From: Petrolisthes cinctipes
Lineage: Eukaryota > Arthropoda > Malacostraca > Decapoda > Porcellanidae
Direction of reading: 5' to 3'
Length of the DNA: 64,000 nucleotides
NCBI GenBank assembly: GCA_033782935.1
Contig: JAWQEG010001342.1
Coordinates: 92,293 to 156,292, forward strand
Below, piece after piece: positions 43,201 to 52,461 of this stretch; within the stretch, counting starts at the first letter, position 1, and each line of letters begins with the position of its first letter. Both the position numbers and the translations under genes were made by a program. The notes below the pieces were generated by a model. That model did no database searches. It was not told the DNA's origin and saw nothing but the letters and a program-made list of their open reading frames with translations.

Positions 43201-44095
43201 ACCTTCCAGGAGGAGACCCTCCAGGGCTAAGAGACCAAGACCTTCCAGGAGGAGACCCTCCAGGGCTAAGAGACCAAGACCTTCCAGGAGGAGACCTTCC
43301 AGGGCTAAGAGACCAAGACCTTCCAGGAGGAGACCCTCCAGGGCTAAGAGACCAAGACCTTCAAGAAGGAGACCCTCCAGGGCTAAGAGACCAAGACCTT
43401 CAAGAAGGAGACCTTCCAGGGCTAAGAGACCAAGACCCTCCAGGAGGAGACCCTCCAGGGCTAAGAGACCAAGACCTTCCAGAAGGAGACCCTCCAGGGC
43501 TAAGAGACCAAGGCCCTCCAGGAGGAGACCTTCCAGGGCTAAGAGACCAAGACCCTCCAGGAGGAGACCCTCCAGGGCTAGGAGACCAAGACCTTCCAGG
43601 AGGAGACTGAGACCATCCAGGAGAAGGAGACCATCCAGGACAAGGAGACCAGACAAAGCAAAGTGCACTTGTCTCCACCCTAAGGTCGCTAAAACAACCA
43701 CTCTCACCAAATCAACAAGTCTCTCTAAAACAACACCCTCATCTAAAATAACAGACATCTCCAAGCCTACAACGTCCAAAGCAACAAAGGGTGTCTCTAA
43801 ACCACTCCCAACTTCCTCTAAACTCGCCAAGAAACTTATCCAAAAAAAAAAAAACTTGATTGATGTAAAGAATCAGTCCGACAAACGTTTTCCCGTCTGT
43901 TTCCTACACATTCCCGCAAGTGATGGGCACAAACCAGTACAAGCAGTGGTTCGGGAGAAGGATGCCCTAAAGCTTATAAATAAGTCTCCTTTCTTCTTCA
44001 AAGTGACTAACAAGCAGGCAGTTGCTGTTGGTATTCGAAGCTTGATGGTCGAGTGCCCAGGGGGTGACATCTATCTCGCCTTCCACCCTCGTTAA
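40271..44095 (+). CDS. Secreted hyper-basic tandem-repeat protein, unknown family
   Basis: One uninterrupted frame of 1274 codons; the ATG has A at -3 and G at +4. Residues 1-22 look like a signal peptide (MASRRMLVVIFLACMVVAGV). Residues 23-72 hold two similar acidic-aromatic motifs, EFAFPTLLAPDN and EFYFPSLFIPPN. From about 150 to 911 the protein is KGKRPT, KGKGKRPT and RPIRRKRPT or RPMRKRPT units. From 912 to 1128 it is a 13-residue repeat of type RPSRAKRPRPSRR. I see no Asp or Glu across roughly 1,000 residues. The end has a KCTCLHP motif, a Thr/Ser/Lys linker, and about 70 residues of ordinary composition with two more Cys (VCFL, VECPGG). I do not recognise the family. A secreted polycation binding anionic matrix, polysaccharide or nucleic acid is inference only. 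A long signal-led frame with non-repetitive ends argues against chance. Confidence 0.75.
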   Translation: MASRRMLVVIFLACMVVAGVGGEAEFAFPTLLAPDNTALDTKVASAETEGSPATKSDGDEFYFPSLFIPPNINDEKNKVRTSASGKGVHIPAPDHTFGSPKASSKRKPRTKAKTLLKKRKTPLLKKKTPSKGKRASKFVKPKRFRPSKGRPPKKRRPSKGKKPMKGKKPMKGKRPTKGKKLMKGKRPIRRKRPTKGKKPIKRPGKGKRPGKGKKPTKGKGKRPTKGKRPTRGKGKRPIRRKRPTKGKGKRPTKGKGKRPTKGKGKRPTKGKGKRPTKGKGKRPTKGKGKRPIRRKRPTKGKGKRPTKGKRPTKGKGKRPTKGKGKRPTKGKGKRPIRRKRPTKGKGKRPTKGKRPTKGKRPTKGKGKRPTKGKGKRPTKGKGKRPIRRKRPTKGKGKRPIRRKRPTKGKGKRPTKGKGKRPTKGKGKRPTKGKGKRPIRRKRPTKGKGKRPTKGKGKRPIRRKRPTKGKGKRPTKGKGKRPIRRKRPTKGKGKRPTKGKGKRPTKGKGKRPIRRKRPTKGKGKRSTKGKGKRPIRRKRPTKGKRPTKGKRPTKGKGKRPMRKRPTKGKRPTKGKRPTKGKGKRPMRKRPTRGKRPTKGKGKRPMRKRPTKGKRPTRGKRPTKGKRPTKGKRPTRGKRPTKGKRPTRGKGKRPIRRKRPTKGKRPTKGKRPTRGKGKRPIRRKRPTKGKRPTKGKRPTRGKRPTKGKRPTRGKRPTKGKRPTRGKGKRPIRRKRPTKGKRPTKGKRSTRGKRPTKGKRPTRGKRPTRGKRPTKGKGKRPMRKRPTKGKGKRPIRRKRPTKGKRPMRKRPTKGKRPMRKRPTKGKRPTRGKGKRPMRRRPTKGKRPTRGKGKRPMRKRPTRGKGKRPTRGKGKRPMRKRPTKGRRPTKGKRPMRRRPTKGKRPMRKRPTKGKGKRPSRAKRPTPSRAKRPRPSRRPSRAKRPRPSRRRPSRAKRPRRRPSRAKRPRPSRRRPSRAKRPRPSRRRPSRAKRPRPSRRRPSRAKRPRPSRRRPSRAKRPRPSRRRPSRAKRPRPSRRRPSRAKRPRPSRRRPSRAKRPRPSRRRPSRAKRPRPSRRRPSRAKRPRPSRRRPSRAKRPRPSRRRPSRARRPRPSRRRLRPSRRRRPSRTRRPDKAKCTCLHPKVAKTTTLTKSTSLSKTTPSSKITDISKPTTSKATKGVSKPLPTSSKLAKKLIQKKKNLIDVKNQSDKRFPVCFLHIPASDGHKPVQAVVREKDALKLINKSPFFFKVTNKQAVAVGIRSLMVECPGGDIYLAFHPR
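40730..43005 (+). repeat. Coding minisatellite 1 (18/24-base KGKRPT units)
   Basis: DNA units such as cccaccaagggtaagggaaa are nearly identical over 2.2 kb, interspersed with cccataaggagaaagag blocks. Differences are mostly silent (ggt/ggc/gga, aag/aaa, aga/agg). Confidence 0.95.
43006..43620 (+). repeat. Coding minisatellite 2 (39-base RPSRAKRPRPSRR units)
   Basis: Unit ccctccagggctaagagacc plus aagaccttccaggaggaga repeats about 14 times, with silent changes and a few shortened units at the start. Confidence 0.95.
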
Positions 44096-44364
44096 ATCTG
44101 ATATGAGTGGAATACATTATGATTTTTGATGCTTAAGGCAGAGAAAAGCTCAAATGCATTTGAAAATCGATTCCCATCAGTGAGTCACAAGCATGACAGT
44201 TTTTTACCAGGGCAGTGGATGAATGGTGCATCGTTAACACTAGTATAGTATTGCACATGTATTACCCTATATCTACAAATTGAGCTTTCACTGCCTATTC
44301 CTTCACTTTTTCAGCTATCCATTATTGATATAATCTGTCAAACCATCTTTCCACTCCCACAACA

Positions 44365-44370
44365 AATAAA
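44365..44370 (+). terminator. Possible polyadenylation signal of the repeat-protein gene
   Basis: AATAAA about 270 bases after the stop codon. Confidence 0.45.
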
Positions 44371-44504
44371 TTGCACCTTTTGCCCATCTTCAACAATGTC
44401 GATCCATACAGTAAGTCCATTATCATGTATAGAGAGAAATCTCCTTTCTGCTATAGGAGGTAAGAAGCTATAGGAGGAGAGAAGCTCCTTGCCCTCCCAC
44501 CAGG

Positions 44505-45075
44505 GGCAAAGGGTTGTTGTTGTTGTTGTAGTTCCCCAGACTGTCTGGCCGAGCAGTCCTGAGTCTGGTTGACCGAAGCCGCGCAGATGCTCGGACCCCC
44601 AAATGGGAGTCATGGTATAGTGAGATCTGTTTCTTCGAAGGCAACAGACAAGGGGACTGCTGGCTCACAGGCATGTACCCCCGAGCCAACAAACCCACCG
44701 TCTGTGGTCTTCCTTGTTGTGCCACCCAATCGGGCGATCTCATCGGCTACCCAGAAGGAATGAGAAATAATAAGAGATACAGACAGAACAGACCAGGGTG
44801 TGTTAGAGGATGCCAGATTCCTCATTTCTGGATAGAACCAGCCCTCACTAGTGTGTTGTTGTTGAAGTTCCTCAAGTTGATAAGTGTGCTGGGTAGTTTA
44901 CATCAACACATCTTCCCCCAGCCTACAAGGTTACTATCCTTGCTCTTACAGTCGGGTACCTATTTACTGCTAGATGAACAGGGACATAGGGGCCGGGCTG
45001 GGAAAGTTGTCCAACAATTCCACAGACCCAGGAATTGAACTCGGGATCTCTCGCGTGCTAACCGCATATGCCAAA
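44505..45075 (-). mobile_element. tRNA-headed SINE family A, second copy (minus)
   Basis: Read on the minus strand it has the same head (B box type gttcaattcctggg), body (ctagcagtaaataggtacc), the ctacccagcacac unit, gagatcgcccgattgggtgg, gggggtccgagcatctgcgc and gacagtctgg tail with caacaacaac. An internal ttgaggaacttcaacaacaa shows a fused extra tail. Confidence 0.8.
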
Positions 45076-45511
45076 CCTTGTATGGAAGGGAAAGGATACA
45101 GTTGGAGGAAGATCGGGCTTGCGACTGATTAAGGCTTCAACTCTAAACCTTCTTAGTGTTAATAATTCACTACCCTTCATACACAGCACACATCAAGTAA
45201 GTATTCCATTAAGTTAACTAAATAATTTAAAGGCCCTACAAAAAATTTAAAATTGTCAGAAATTGTTTGTAAAATCCAGAAATTTTGGCAACAAATCGTC
45301 AGAAAGTAGGGCCGTAGGGGTGACCATCTGGCTGCTGGCAACACTGGTCCCAGAGGACCCAAGACTGAGAGTCTGAGAGACTGAGATAGTCTAGCTGAGT
45401 CCAGCTGACTCCAGACAGACAGACCTCACAACACTGAACACATGAGGAGTGAGAGGAGTCTAACTTAGTATATTATAGCTATATTTACTACACCAAGAAT
45501 ACATTTGTAAT
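45076..45511. other. Region upstream of the SKA2-like gene
   Basis: No element recognised. It presumably holds the promoter and 5' UTR of the plus-strand gene at 45512; no TATA box stands out. Confidence 0.4.
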
Positions 45512-45544
45512 ATGGAAGAGACTGCTAAGAAACTGGAAATACAA
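45512..45544 (+). CDS. SKA2: SKA2-like exon 1
   Basis: Eleven codons from ATG to the strong donor gtgagt. The start codon follows TAT, so the Kozak context is only moderate. Confidence 0.65.
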
Positions 45545-48500
45545 GTGAGTGGTGTGTGTGTGCGTGTGTGTTTTTTTTTATAGACTTAGGTTGTGTGTGT
45601 TTTTACTAGACCTAGTTGGTCTTTTCGGTAAATATTGAAAGAATTACCGTTATTGCGTACGGTTTTTCTACCTTCATTACCCACTTATTTAGACCATTCT
45701 AAGACTATTTTCTTCTATGGCATTTCCTCTGCAAATGCCCCATTTCCAAAATATTCAAATGGGGCATTTTGAAATTAGCCTGACCTAACCTAACCTAGAC
45801 CGCATCAGACTACCGGGACCTAACCTGGGCAAACTACCGGGACCTAACTTGGGCAAACGACCAGGAAATAACCGTGATAAAGTACAGGAAATGACCGGGG
45901 CAAAATACTGGGACCTAGCCGGATCTGGCAAGACTGCTACAAAACGGTAATTCTTTTAATAAATACCGTATTTTCGGTTTTAGTACAGAAGTGGACCTTA
46001 CTGCAGCAGTGTTGCCAGATCCGGCTGGGTCCTAGTATTTTACCCCTGTCATTTATTGTACTTTATCACGATTATTTCCCGGTGGTTTGCCCAGGTTAGG
46101 TCCCAGTAGTCTGATGCGGTCTAGGTTAGGTTAGGTCAGGCTAATTTCAAAATGCCCCATTTGAATATGCCCTATCTTGGAAACGGGGCATTTGAGGAAG
46201 AAAAACTATAGAAGAAAAATGTCTTAGAATGGTCCAAAATAGTGGGTAATGACAGTAAAATATCTATTATACAGTAAGGTCCACTTCTGTACCTTTACCG
46301 TATTTTCTTTTAATAGACCTCAGTAGTGTGTGTGGGTGTATTTTTGGTAAATATTGAAAGAATTACAGTTATTGCGTATGTTTTTTCTACCTTCATCACC
46401 CAGTTATTCTAAGACCCTTTTTGTTATTTATTGAAAGAATTGCCGTTTTGTAGCAGTGTTGCCAGATCCAGCTAGGTCCCAGTATTTTGCCCCGGTCATT
46501 TCTTGTACTTTACCACGGTTATTTCCCGGTAGTTTGCCCAGGTTAGGTTCCGGTAGTCTGATGCGGTCTAGGTTAGGTTAGGCTAATTTCAAAATGCCCC
46601 ATTTGAATATGCCTTATCTTGGAAATGGGGCATTTGCTGAGGAAATGCCTGACCTTACCTAACCTAACCTAGACCACTGCAGACTACCGCGACCTAACCT
46701 GGGCAAACTACCAGGAAATAACCGTGGTAAAGTAAAGGAAATGACCGAGGCAAAAAACTGGGATCTAGCCAGATCTGGCAATACTGCTACAAAACGATAA
46801 TTCTTTCAATAAATACCAGGTACCGTATTCTTTTAAATAGACCTCTATAACGTTAGTGTGTGTGTGTACTAGACCTCGTTTTTTTTTTTTATTTTTTATT
46901 AATAAACAAGGTAATTATCAATTATATTGCCGTTTTCTACTGCGATGTTTCTACCCTCTTTACCCACTAATTTATACCATTCAATGGTATTTTCTTCAAA
47001 ATGCCCCATTTCCAAGATTCAAATTTTGGAATTAGCCTGACCTTACCTAACCTAACCTAGACCTCAGCAGAGTACTGGGCAAAATACTGGTTCCTAACCT
47101 GGGCAAACTACCGGGACCTAACCGTGGTAAAGTACCGGGATCTGACCGGGGCAATTTACTGGAACCCAATATGGCAATACTGCTACAAAATGGTAATATA
47201 CTAGATAAATACCAACCTGGGGAGTGTGTGTGTGATTTTTTTTGTATTATTGAAGCATTTGTCCATAATCACTACCATCAATTCTTTTCTGTCAAATACA
47301 TTATTTAATACATGTACGTCATTTCCTCATAGGTTATTTCCGTCGCAAATGCAGCTTTCATAATACAACTATCCTTAATTGATTCAATTTTCCTTAATCC
47401 ACGGTGTGTACAGCAGCCATATTGGTGGGAACTACGTCAGTGAACTGCCCCATGTGTATTAAGGCCTGTATTTACTGCCACTCTCGAAGAAAAAGGTACT
47501 GTTATACCAATTCAAGATGACCAACGAGTGTTTACATTGTCCCGGTAGACTGCTAAGGTTAGCCCCTGGTAGTCTACCCCGGTTAGGTCCCAGTAGTTTG
47601 CCGGGGTCCTGATGAGGTTAGGTTAGGTCAGGTGAGATCTACCTAATTCTATTTAGTGTTTTTCAGACAAATCTGTAGTTCATATCTGGTGAAAATTAGT
47701 GTTTTCGGAGGGGGGTGGTATCTAAAACACTCATTTGCAACAGATGTAAACAACAGATTTGTTAAAAAGACACTATTAAACATTGCTTCTGAAAATCTCG
47801 AGTCGAAAAGACATTATGGACAAATGCTTGAATATTACTTTTTTTTTTTTATACTAGACCTTGGTGGTATTTTTTTTATTAATAAACCTCTGTAGTGTGT
47901 GTGTGTTTTTTTACGAGACATCGGTGGTATTTTGTTTTCCTTGACCTCGGTGGTGTGGTATATTTATTTTTTTACTAGACCTCGATGGTGTATTTTTTTA
48001 TAATAGGCCTTGGTAGTGTGTACGCGCGTGTTTTACAAGACCTCGGTGGTGTGTCTTTTAAGACCTTTTGTAGAGATTGTTACCTACAGTTACAGGGTCG
48101 TATGCAAGAACATTCATGGTGTATACGATGGCGTGGTACTGGTACAATGGCTCAATTGTTTGTCTATGGAGCCGGTACCATGCCATCGTATGCATCACAA
48201 ATGTTCTTAAATATGGCCCACAGTTACAAGTTAGGGTTAAAGTTACTCTATTAAGCAGTTAACTTTTACAACTAGGCACCCAATTTTATTGAAATGTTGT
48301 GGTAAGGAAGTATTATGGTAAAACTTGACTATTGGACACACTACCGGGACCTAACTGAGGAATATTACTTACAATTTCTATCTATAGCTCTGATGCCTCG
48401 TTCCCTCCGGGAACTCCCTCCAAGGGGGTGGCCACGGCAGAAGTGTCTCCAGTTTTCCCTTTTCCAACACTCCCTCCTTGCTTGGTCAAGCCCTACTCTG

Positions 48501-51123
48501 CCCCTCACATTTCTCTCCTTTACATACTCTTCCACTCTGTTCTACCATCTAACCGGAGGTCTGCCTCTCGCACCAGGTCCCACAACTTCATTTCCATACA
48601 CCTTCTTTACAAACTCCTCACCTTGCATTCTCTCTACATGTCCAAACCACCTCAATGTATTACGCTTCACTCTCTCAACCACTCCACACTCGATACCAAT
48701 TGCCTTTTCACTCAAACCACATCTCTCATACACACTCTCACATCTTTCTCCATCCCACCTCAAAACTCCACATGCTCTTCTCAAGTCACTCATTTCCACT
48801 GCACCTATTCTAGACTGATGAGCCCTACTCCATGTCTGATGCATATGTCAGTGTTGGCAGGATTATACTATTTCGTAGTCCCCTTTTCACCTCCATACTA
48901 ATTTCTCCTTCCATACTTCCATGTTTACACAGAACTGTACCCAGGTACTTAAACTCCATCCTCTCACCCCTCAGAGTTATCTCACACTTATATTCAGTTT
49001 ATGTATTTTCCCCCAACCAAAACCCCCGGTTCCCAACTCTCTCCCCCAAGATTGTTGGATGGGGGTGGTTAGGGGGTATCTCAAAATAATACATTTCCTA
49101 ATGGAATGAGTGTCAAAATATTCAAGGCAGAGAAAAAAAATACTAAAAAAGTATACCGTTTACCTTGGAGGGTGTACCAATATTGTCCAATAGTAATGTT
49201 ACTGTATACTGGAAGAATCGCAGATATACATGCTGTGTTAACATTGTGCAACATGCAACCTTAAATGCCTATGAAAATGTTGACTGGTGTTTGGTGCTGT
49301 TGATTTTTGCTTCCACTGACACTCGCCTTCAATAATGACAATTTCCAGTTTGTCCGAGACCTGAAAAACTGTAAGTTGCCATTATTGGCACTTCAGGAGT
49401 TAAATATTTTATCAATACAGTACCGGTAATAATGCATTTCCAATTTACATCAGATACATCTTCATATTGATTTTATATCCATAAAAAAGAACGCGTGACA
49501 TTCGAACCTAGTGTTGCCAGCAGGTTCACTTGGCCAAAGGCCTTTAGAGGCAAAGCTGAACCACTGGCAAAGCCGGAACGGGCAAAGCTGTTACTTATAT
49601 GCAGGTCATAAAAATTTTAATATTTTTCAGTTTGAGAAAGCTGAGAGTGAGCTGAAAATCTTATCCCTTAAAGTTGACCAGGGGTACTCCTGTCTCGCCG
49701 GGGTACAGAAGATTCCATCAAAGGTGAGTTGCTTATTATTTGTAGTCTTAATGTATTCAGAATTGGTAATAATGAACTTCCATGACAGTCAAGCTAATAT
49801 GCTGGTAGGTTTACGGATTACAGTATACATTACTAATGATTCTCTTAAATATTTCCATATACCGTAGGCCTATTATGTTCAACATGTTTTACAGTAATTG
49901 GATGATCTGACCATCATTTCACATGGTAATGCTTTGTTATGCCATTTCCCCATACCCACTATCAGTATGGGGGTTCCATGGGAATCTGGAGTTTTGGATG
50001 GGGAAAAACAGCAATATGGAGCATCTCGGAATAAGATTTAAGTAAAAACTGAATCATAATTCAACACCAGCGAAACACATTGGTCAACTAGGGGCATATC
50101 ATGTCACATTACATACCAACCTAACCTAACCTAGCATCCTCCAGGACTCTGCAACACCTCCTAAAAGCGATGATGGAGGTGTAGAACTCCAAAACAACTA
50201 GGGCTGGGCAAGAATCAGTTCCAGAACACCTACAGAACTGGTACCAAGGAAACGACTCCACCAATAGTAGTGTTGTGTGTCTGCATGACTTATTTTTCTT
50301 TAATAAAGCTATGATTTGGTAAATTGGTAATATATATTATTCTTCCTACAAAATAAAAATTAATATTAAAAAGACTTATTCCAAAAAAAAATATTTAATG
50401 CACTTGCTGTCCATCCCAGTCAGCAAATTAAGGCTTCTTAGGAACCTGTTCTAGAACTGCTTCCAGCGGTTCCTTTCGTATTGAGAACCGACGGTTCCAG
50501 ATTTGACGGTTCTTGACCAGCTCTAACAACACTATGATTAACTTCCATAGTGATCACATATCTGCAAACTTTGAGACCAATAGCCAGACTGTATTCTAGC
50601 ATCAGTAATACTGTAATACGTTTTTAGGAGGGTGTCCTATGGTGTGAAGTTTAGTGCTTTCATTTTACAACAAAGAGATCCCTGGATTTGCTGTCCAGGC
50701 AGGATAGAGGTGAATGAAATCCATTGTTCCTATGAGCAGTATCAAAATATGTGAGGGTAGTGATGGCCCCACCCACACAGATATTATATGATCTTCACAT
50801 TATAGTGGTTAAGTGAATATATTATTCATTTAGTACTGTGAAATTGCTTTGCTTGAAGCCATGAAGGGGTCACAGAGACTTAATTTTGACATCCATTGCA
50901 GCCACCATGTGAGCTAGTGAGCCAAGTGCGATCCCTGAGGAAGGAGAAGGACCTGATGAGGACTGAGGTTGAGGCTCTCGTCCAGCAGCAGAATGAGCTC
51001 ATGACATCCCTGAAAACCCAAGTTGAAACACTCTGTTCCCAGTTTGATGAGCTCACTAACACCATTGGACCAGCTGCACTCCAGGACGAGAAGGAGGAAA
51101 GGAAGAGCAGAGGTGGTGACTAG
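45512..51123 (+). CDS. SKA2: SKA2-like kinetochore protein gene, three exons
   Basis: Exons 45512-45544, 49631-49723 and 50902-51123 join in phase 0 into a 115-residue protein (human SKA2 has 121). It opens MEETAKKLEIQ-FEKAESELKI, aligning with human [21 protein letters not shown]. It continues through PPCELVSQVRSLRKEKDL, where human has the LLKELSVIKSRYQTL helix, and ends in a charged coiled-coil tail. SKA2 forms the SKA complex with SKA1 and SKA3, coupling kinetochores to microtubules in mitosis. All introns are GT..AG. The call rests on the N-terminal match, length and exon order. Another small coiled-coil protein is possible. Confidence 0.7.
45627..47215. mobile_element. MITE family C cluster in SKA2-like intron 1
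   Basis: At least four copies in both orientations: 45627-45967 (complete, termini ggtaaatattgaaagaatt and ttcttttaataaatacc), about 46002-46262 (reverse), 46346-46816 (composite) and about 46900-47215 (diverged). Inner cctaacctaacctaga blocks resemble the arthropod telomere unit TTAGG. The copies are separated by minisatellite units. Confidence 0.75.
47840..48062 (+). repeat. GT-rich minisatellite (tttttactagacctcggtggtgt)
   Basis: About six degenerate units of 30-45 bases. Single units also flank the MITEs at 45570-45620, 46310-46345 and 46835-46890. Confidence 0.75.
48096..48218. mobile_element. Palindromic hairpin MITE, family B copy 3
   Basis: gtcgtatgcaagaacattca on the left and catcgtatgcatcacaaatg then ttctt on the right, with central ttgtttgtctatggagcc. 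Confidence 0.75.
48370..49000 (-). pseudogene. Non-LTR retrotransposon relic (RT C-terminal half)
   Basis: The longest copy of this LINE family in the window. The minus strand carries motifs like YLGTVLCKHGSMEGE (in broken frame), then SDLRRACGVLRWDGER, NTLRWFGHVERM, GARGRPPVRW and FCRGHPLGGSSRRERGIRAI. Frameshifts make it inactive. Confidence 0.75.
49001..49630. other. End of SKA2-like intron 1
   Basis: No element recognised. Confidence 0.4.
49631..49723 (+). CDS. SKA2: SKA2-like exon 2
   Basis: 93 bases after a tatttttcag acceptor, ending AAG|gtgagt. It encodes FEKAESELKILSLKVDQ and a short loop. Phase 0 at both ends. Confidence 0.75.
49724..50901. other. SKA2-like intron 2
   Basis: No gene. 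Near 50180-50520 there are related blocks (ctagaactg, gaaccg, ggttcc) suggesting a decayed repeat. Confidence 0.4.
50902..51123 (+). CDS. SKA2: SKA2-like exon 3 (last coding exon)
   Basis: 222 bases after a ccattgcag acceptor, 73 codons and TAG. Heptad-like Leu/Val spacing predicts a coiled coil, with an acidic-basic tail (EKEERKSRGGD). A consensus donor gtaagt begins 7 bases after the stop. Confidence 0.75.
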   Translation, partial: PPCELVSQVRSLRKEKDLMRTEVEALVQQQNELMTSLKTQVETLCSQFDELTNTIGPAALQDEKEERKSRGGD

Positions 51124-51130
51124 GTGCAAA

Positions 51131-51136
51131 GTAAGT
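51131..51136 (+). promoter_or_regulatory. Consensus splice donor just after the SKA2-like stop
   Basis: AAA|gtaagt, 7 bases after TAG. It could start a 3' UTR intron; a candidate acceptor tgtttcag lies near 52262. Confidence 0.4.
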
Positions 51137-51194
51137 TTACTTTTTTCCTATATTATTTTACCTGATGAGGTGTAAGCAATGTTCATGAGGTCAG

Positions 51195-51310
51195 TCATGT
51201 TGTTTGTAACTTGGAGGCTACTGATTATGCCCAATTGGACCAGAAAACAATTGGCCCAAGCATCACTTAGGCTATGTAATCAGTAGCCTCTAGTTGCTGA
51301 CAGTCACATA
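51195..51310. repeat. Foldback repeat copy
   Basis: Left arm aacttggaggctactgatta; right arm taatcagtagcctctagttg; spacer about 50 bases. Confidence 0.75.
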
Positions 51311-51404
51311 ATAGTTTTTAATTTTGTTTGATATATCCATAGTGACACCATCAAAGAAATTCTTTATTACATGAAAATTAATTCTTCTCTATATAGAAGG
51401 GAGT

Positions 51405-51750
51405 TTTCATGGTCCTTGGGGGAGGGACCTGCATTGAGTGCGGCCCACGGACCGGCTACATGAGGGAGGGGGAGTTTGCCCTGTAGTAAAGTGGCAGGGG
51501 TAAACCAGCTTTTGTTGTCGGGCCTTGCTATGGATGCAAACATAGCTGTACCCTTTGTAGTCCCACAAGGAGATGCGGTTGTGCTGTGGGGTTTGCTCCC
51601 TCCTCCAACGGGGATTGGGAGGTCGAGATGTGGGGGGAGGGGGGGGGGGAGTTCTATGTTTGGGCATTTGTGTTTCGGAGGGTGTGCGACGTGACGGGGC
51701 TACCTCCAGTGTGGAGATGAAGGCCTGGTATATATGTGTATGTAATTCCT
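51405..51750 (+). repeat. Dispersed repeat family E, copy 1
   Basis: Shares tgctccctcctccaacgggg, tgtttcggagggtgtgcgac and ggagatgaaggcctggtata with 56095-56260, in the same order. Unclassified; perhaps the 3' end of a retroelement. Confidence 0.6.
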
Positions 51751-52036
51751 ATATCAAAGTAAGCTTTTAAAAATCAGTTTTCAGTTGATGTGGCTTGGTC
51801 CTTTTTAGCTAACCGGTACTGTTTTGCATGTCATAAACAATTATACCAAGGCAACTTCATATCCTCCATTTCCTCTGTTGCTGTGGCTTGCTTGCTTTTG
51901 CAATATAAGTTCATTTTCTTCTCTTGCTGTGGATTGCTTTCATTTGGTCTGTGCTTGGCAAAGTGAGTTGCAAAGTGAGTTCCTCTTACTCATTTACTTC
52001 TGCTTGGAAAATATTGGGATGTCAGAGCTGTACAGA

Positions 52037-52042
52037 AATAAA
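52037..52042 (+). terminator. Possible polyadenylation signal of the SKA2-like gene
   Basis: The only AATAAA noticed between the SKA2-like stop and the TBC1D7-like start. Confidence 0.3.
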
Positions 52043-52461
52043 CACATTATGCAGGATTTGAATGATCATTATATGATCTATTTTTTTTTTGTTATGGTAC
52101 TTTATGAACCATTTCCTAAGGACATTCGGTCAATTCTCAGAGGTTTTCCTCATCCAGCTGAGCTTTGATATGATTTGTTGGTTTGGCTCCTCCGGGTATT
52201 AGTCAAGTCCTGCATAATTACCAAAGTAAAATTGTTTACTAAGCTTGTAGCTTCTTGTTTCAGATTGTGTTCTGTGGGTCCTTTTAGCAAGACACTGAGA
52301 GAAGAGACTCCCTATAAAGTTCTAAGTAGGAACATTCAGCAAAGATTTAGCAATCATACTCTAAAGTCAAGACTGTCTGAACAATAGCAGCACTGTTTTA
52401 GACATGAGTACAATATAATGTGAAAGTGAAGTTGGAAAGTGGTAGGCATGAACAGATCAAG

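Noticed and set aside
43006..43660. Proline/arginine-rich antimicrobial peptide like crustacean arasins
   Set aside because: RPRPSR followed by a Cys motif is reminiscent, but the length, repetition and lack of a short mature peptide do not fit. Kept only as a loose possibility.
40552..43830. Minus-strand open frame of 1092 codons (Leu/Gly/Val/Pro-rich)
   Set aside because: It is the antisense of the coding minisatellites; the repeat unit simply lacks stops on both strands. It has no independent start or domain.
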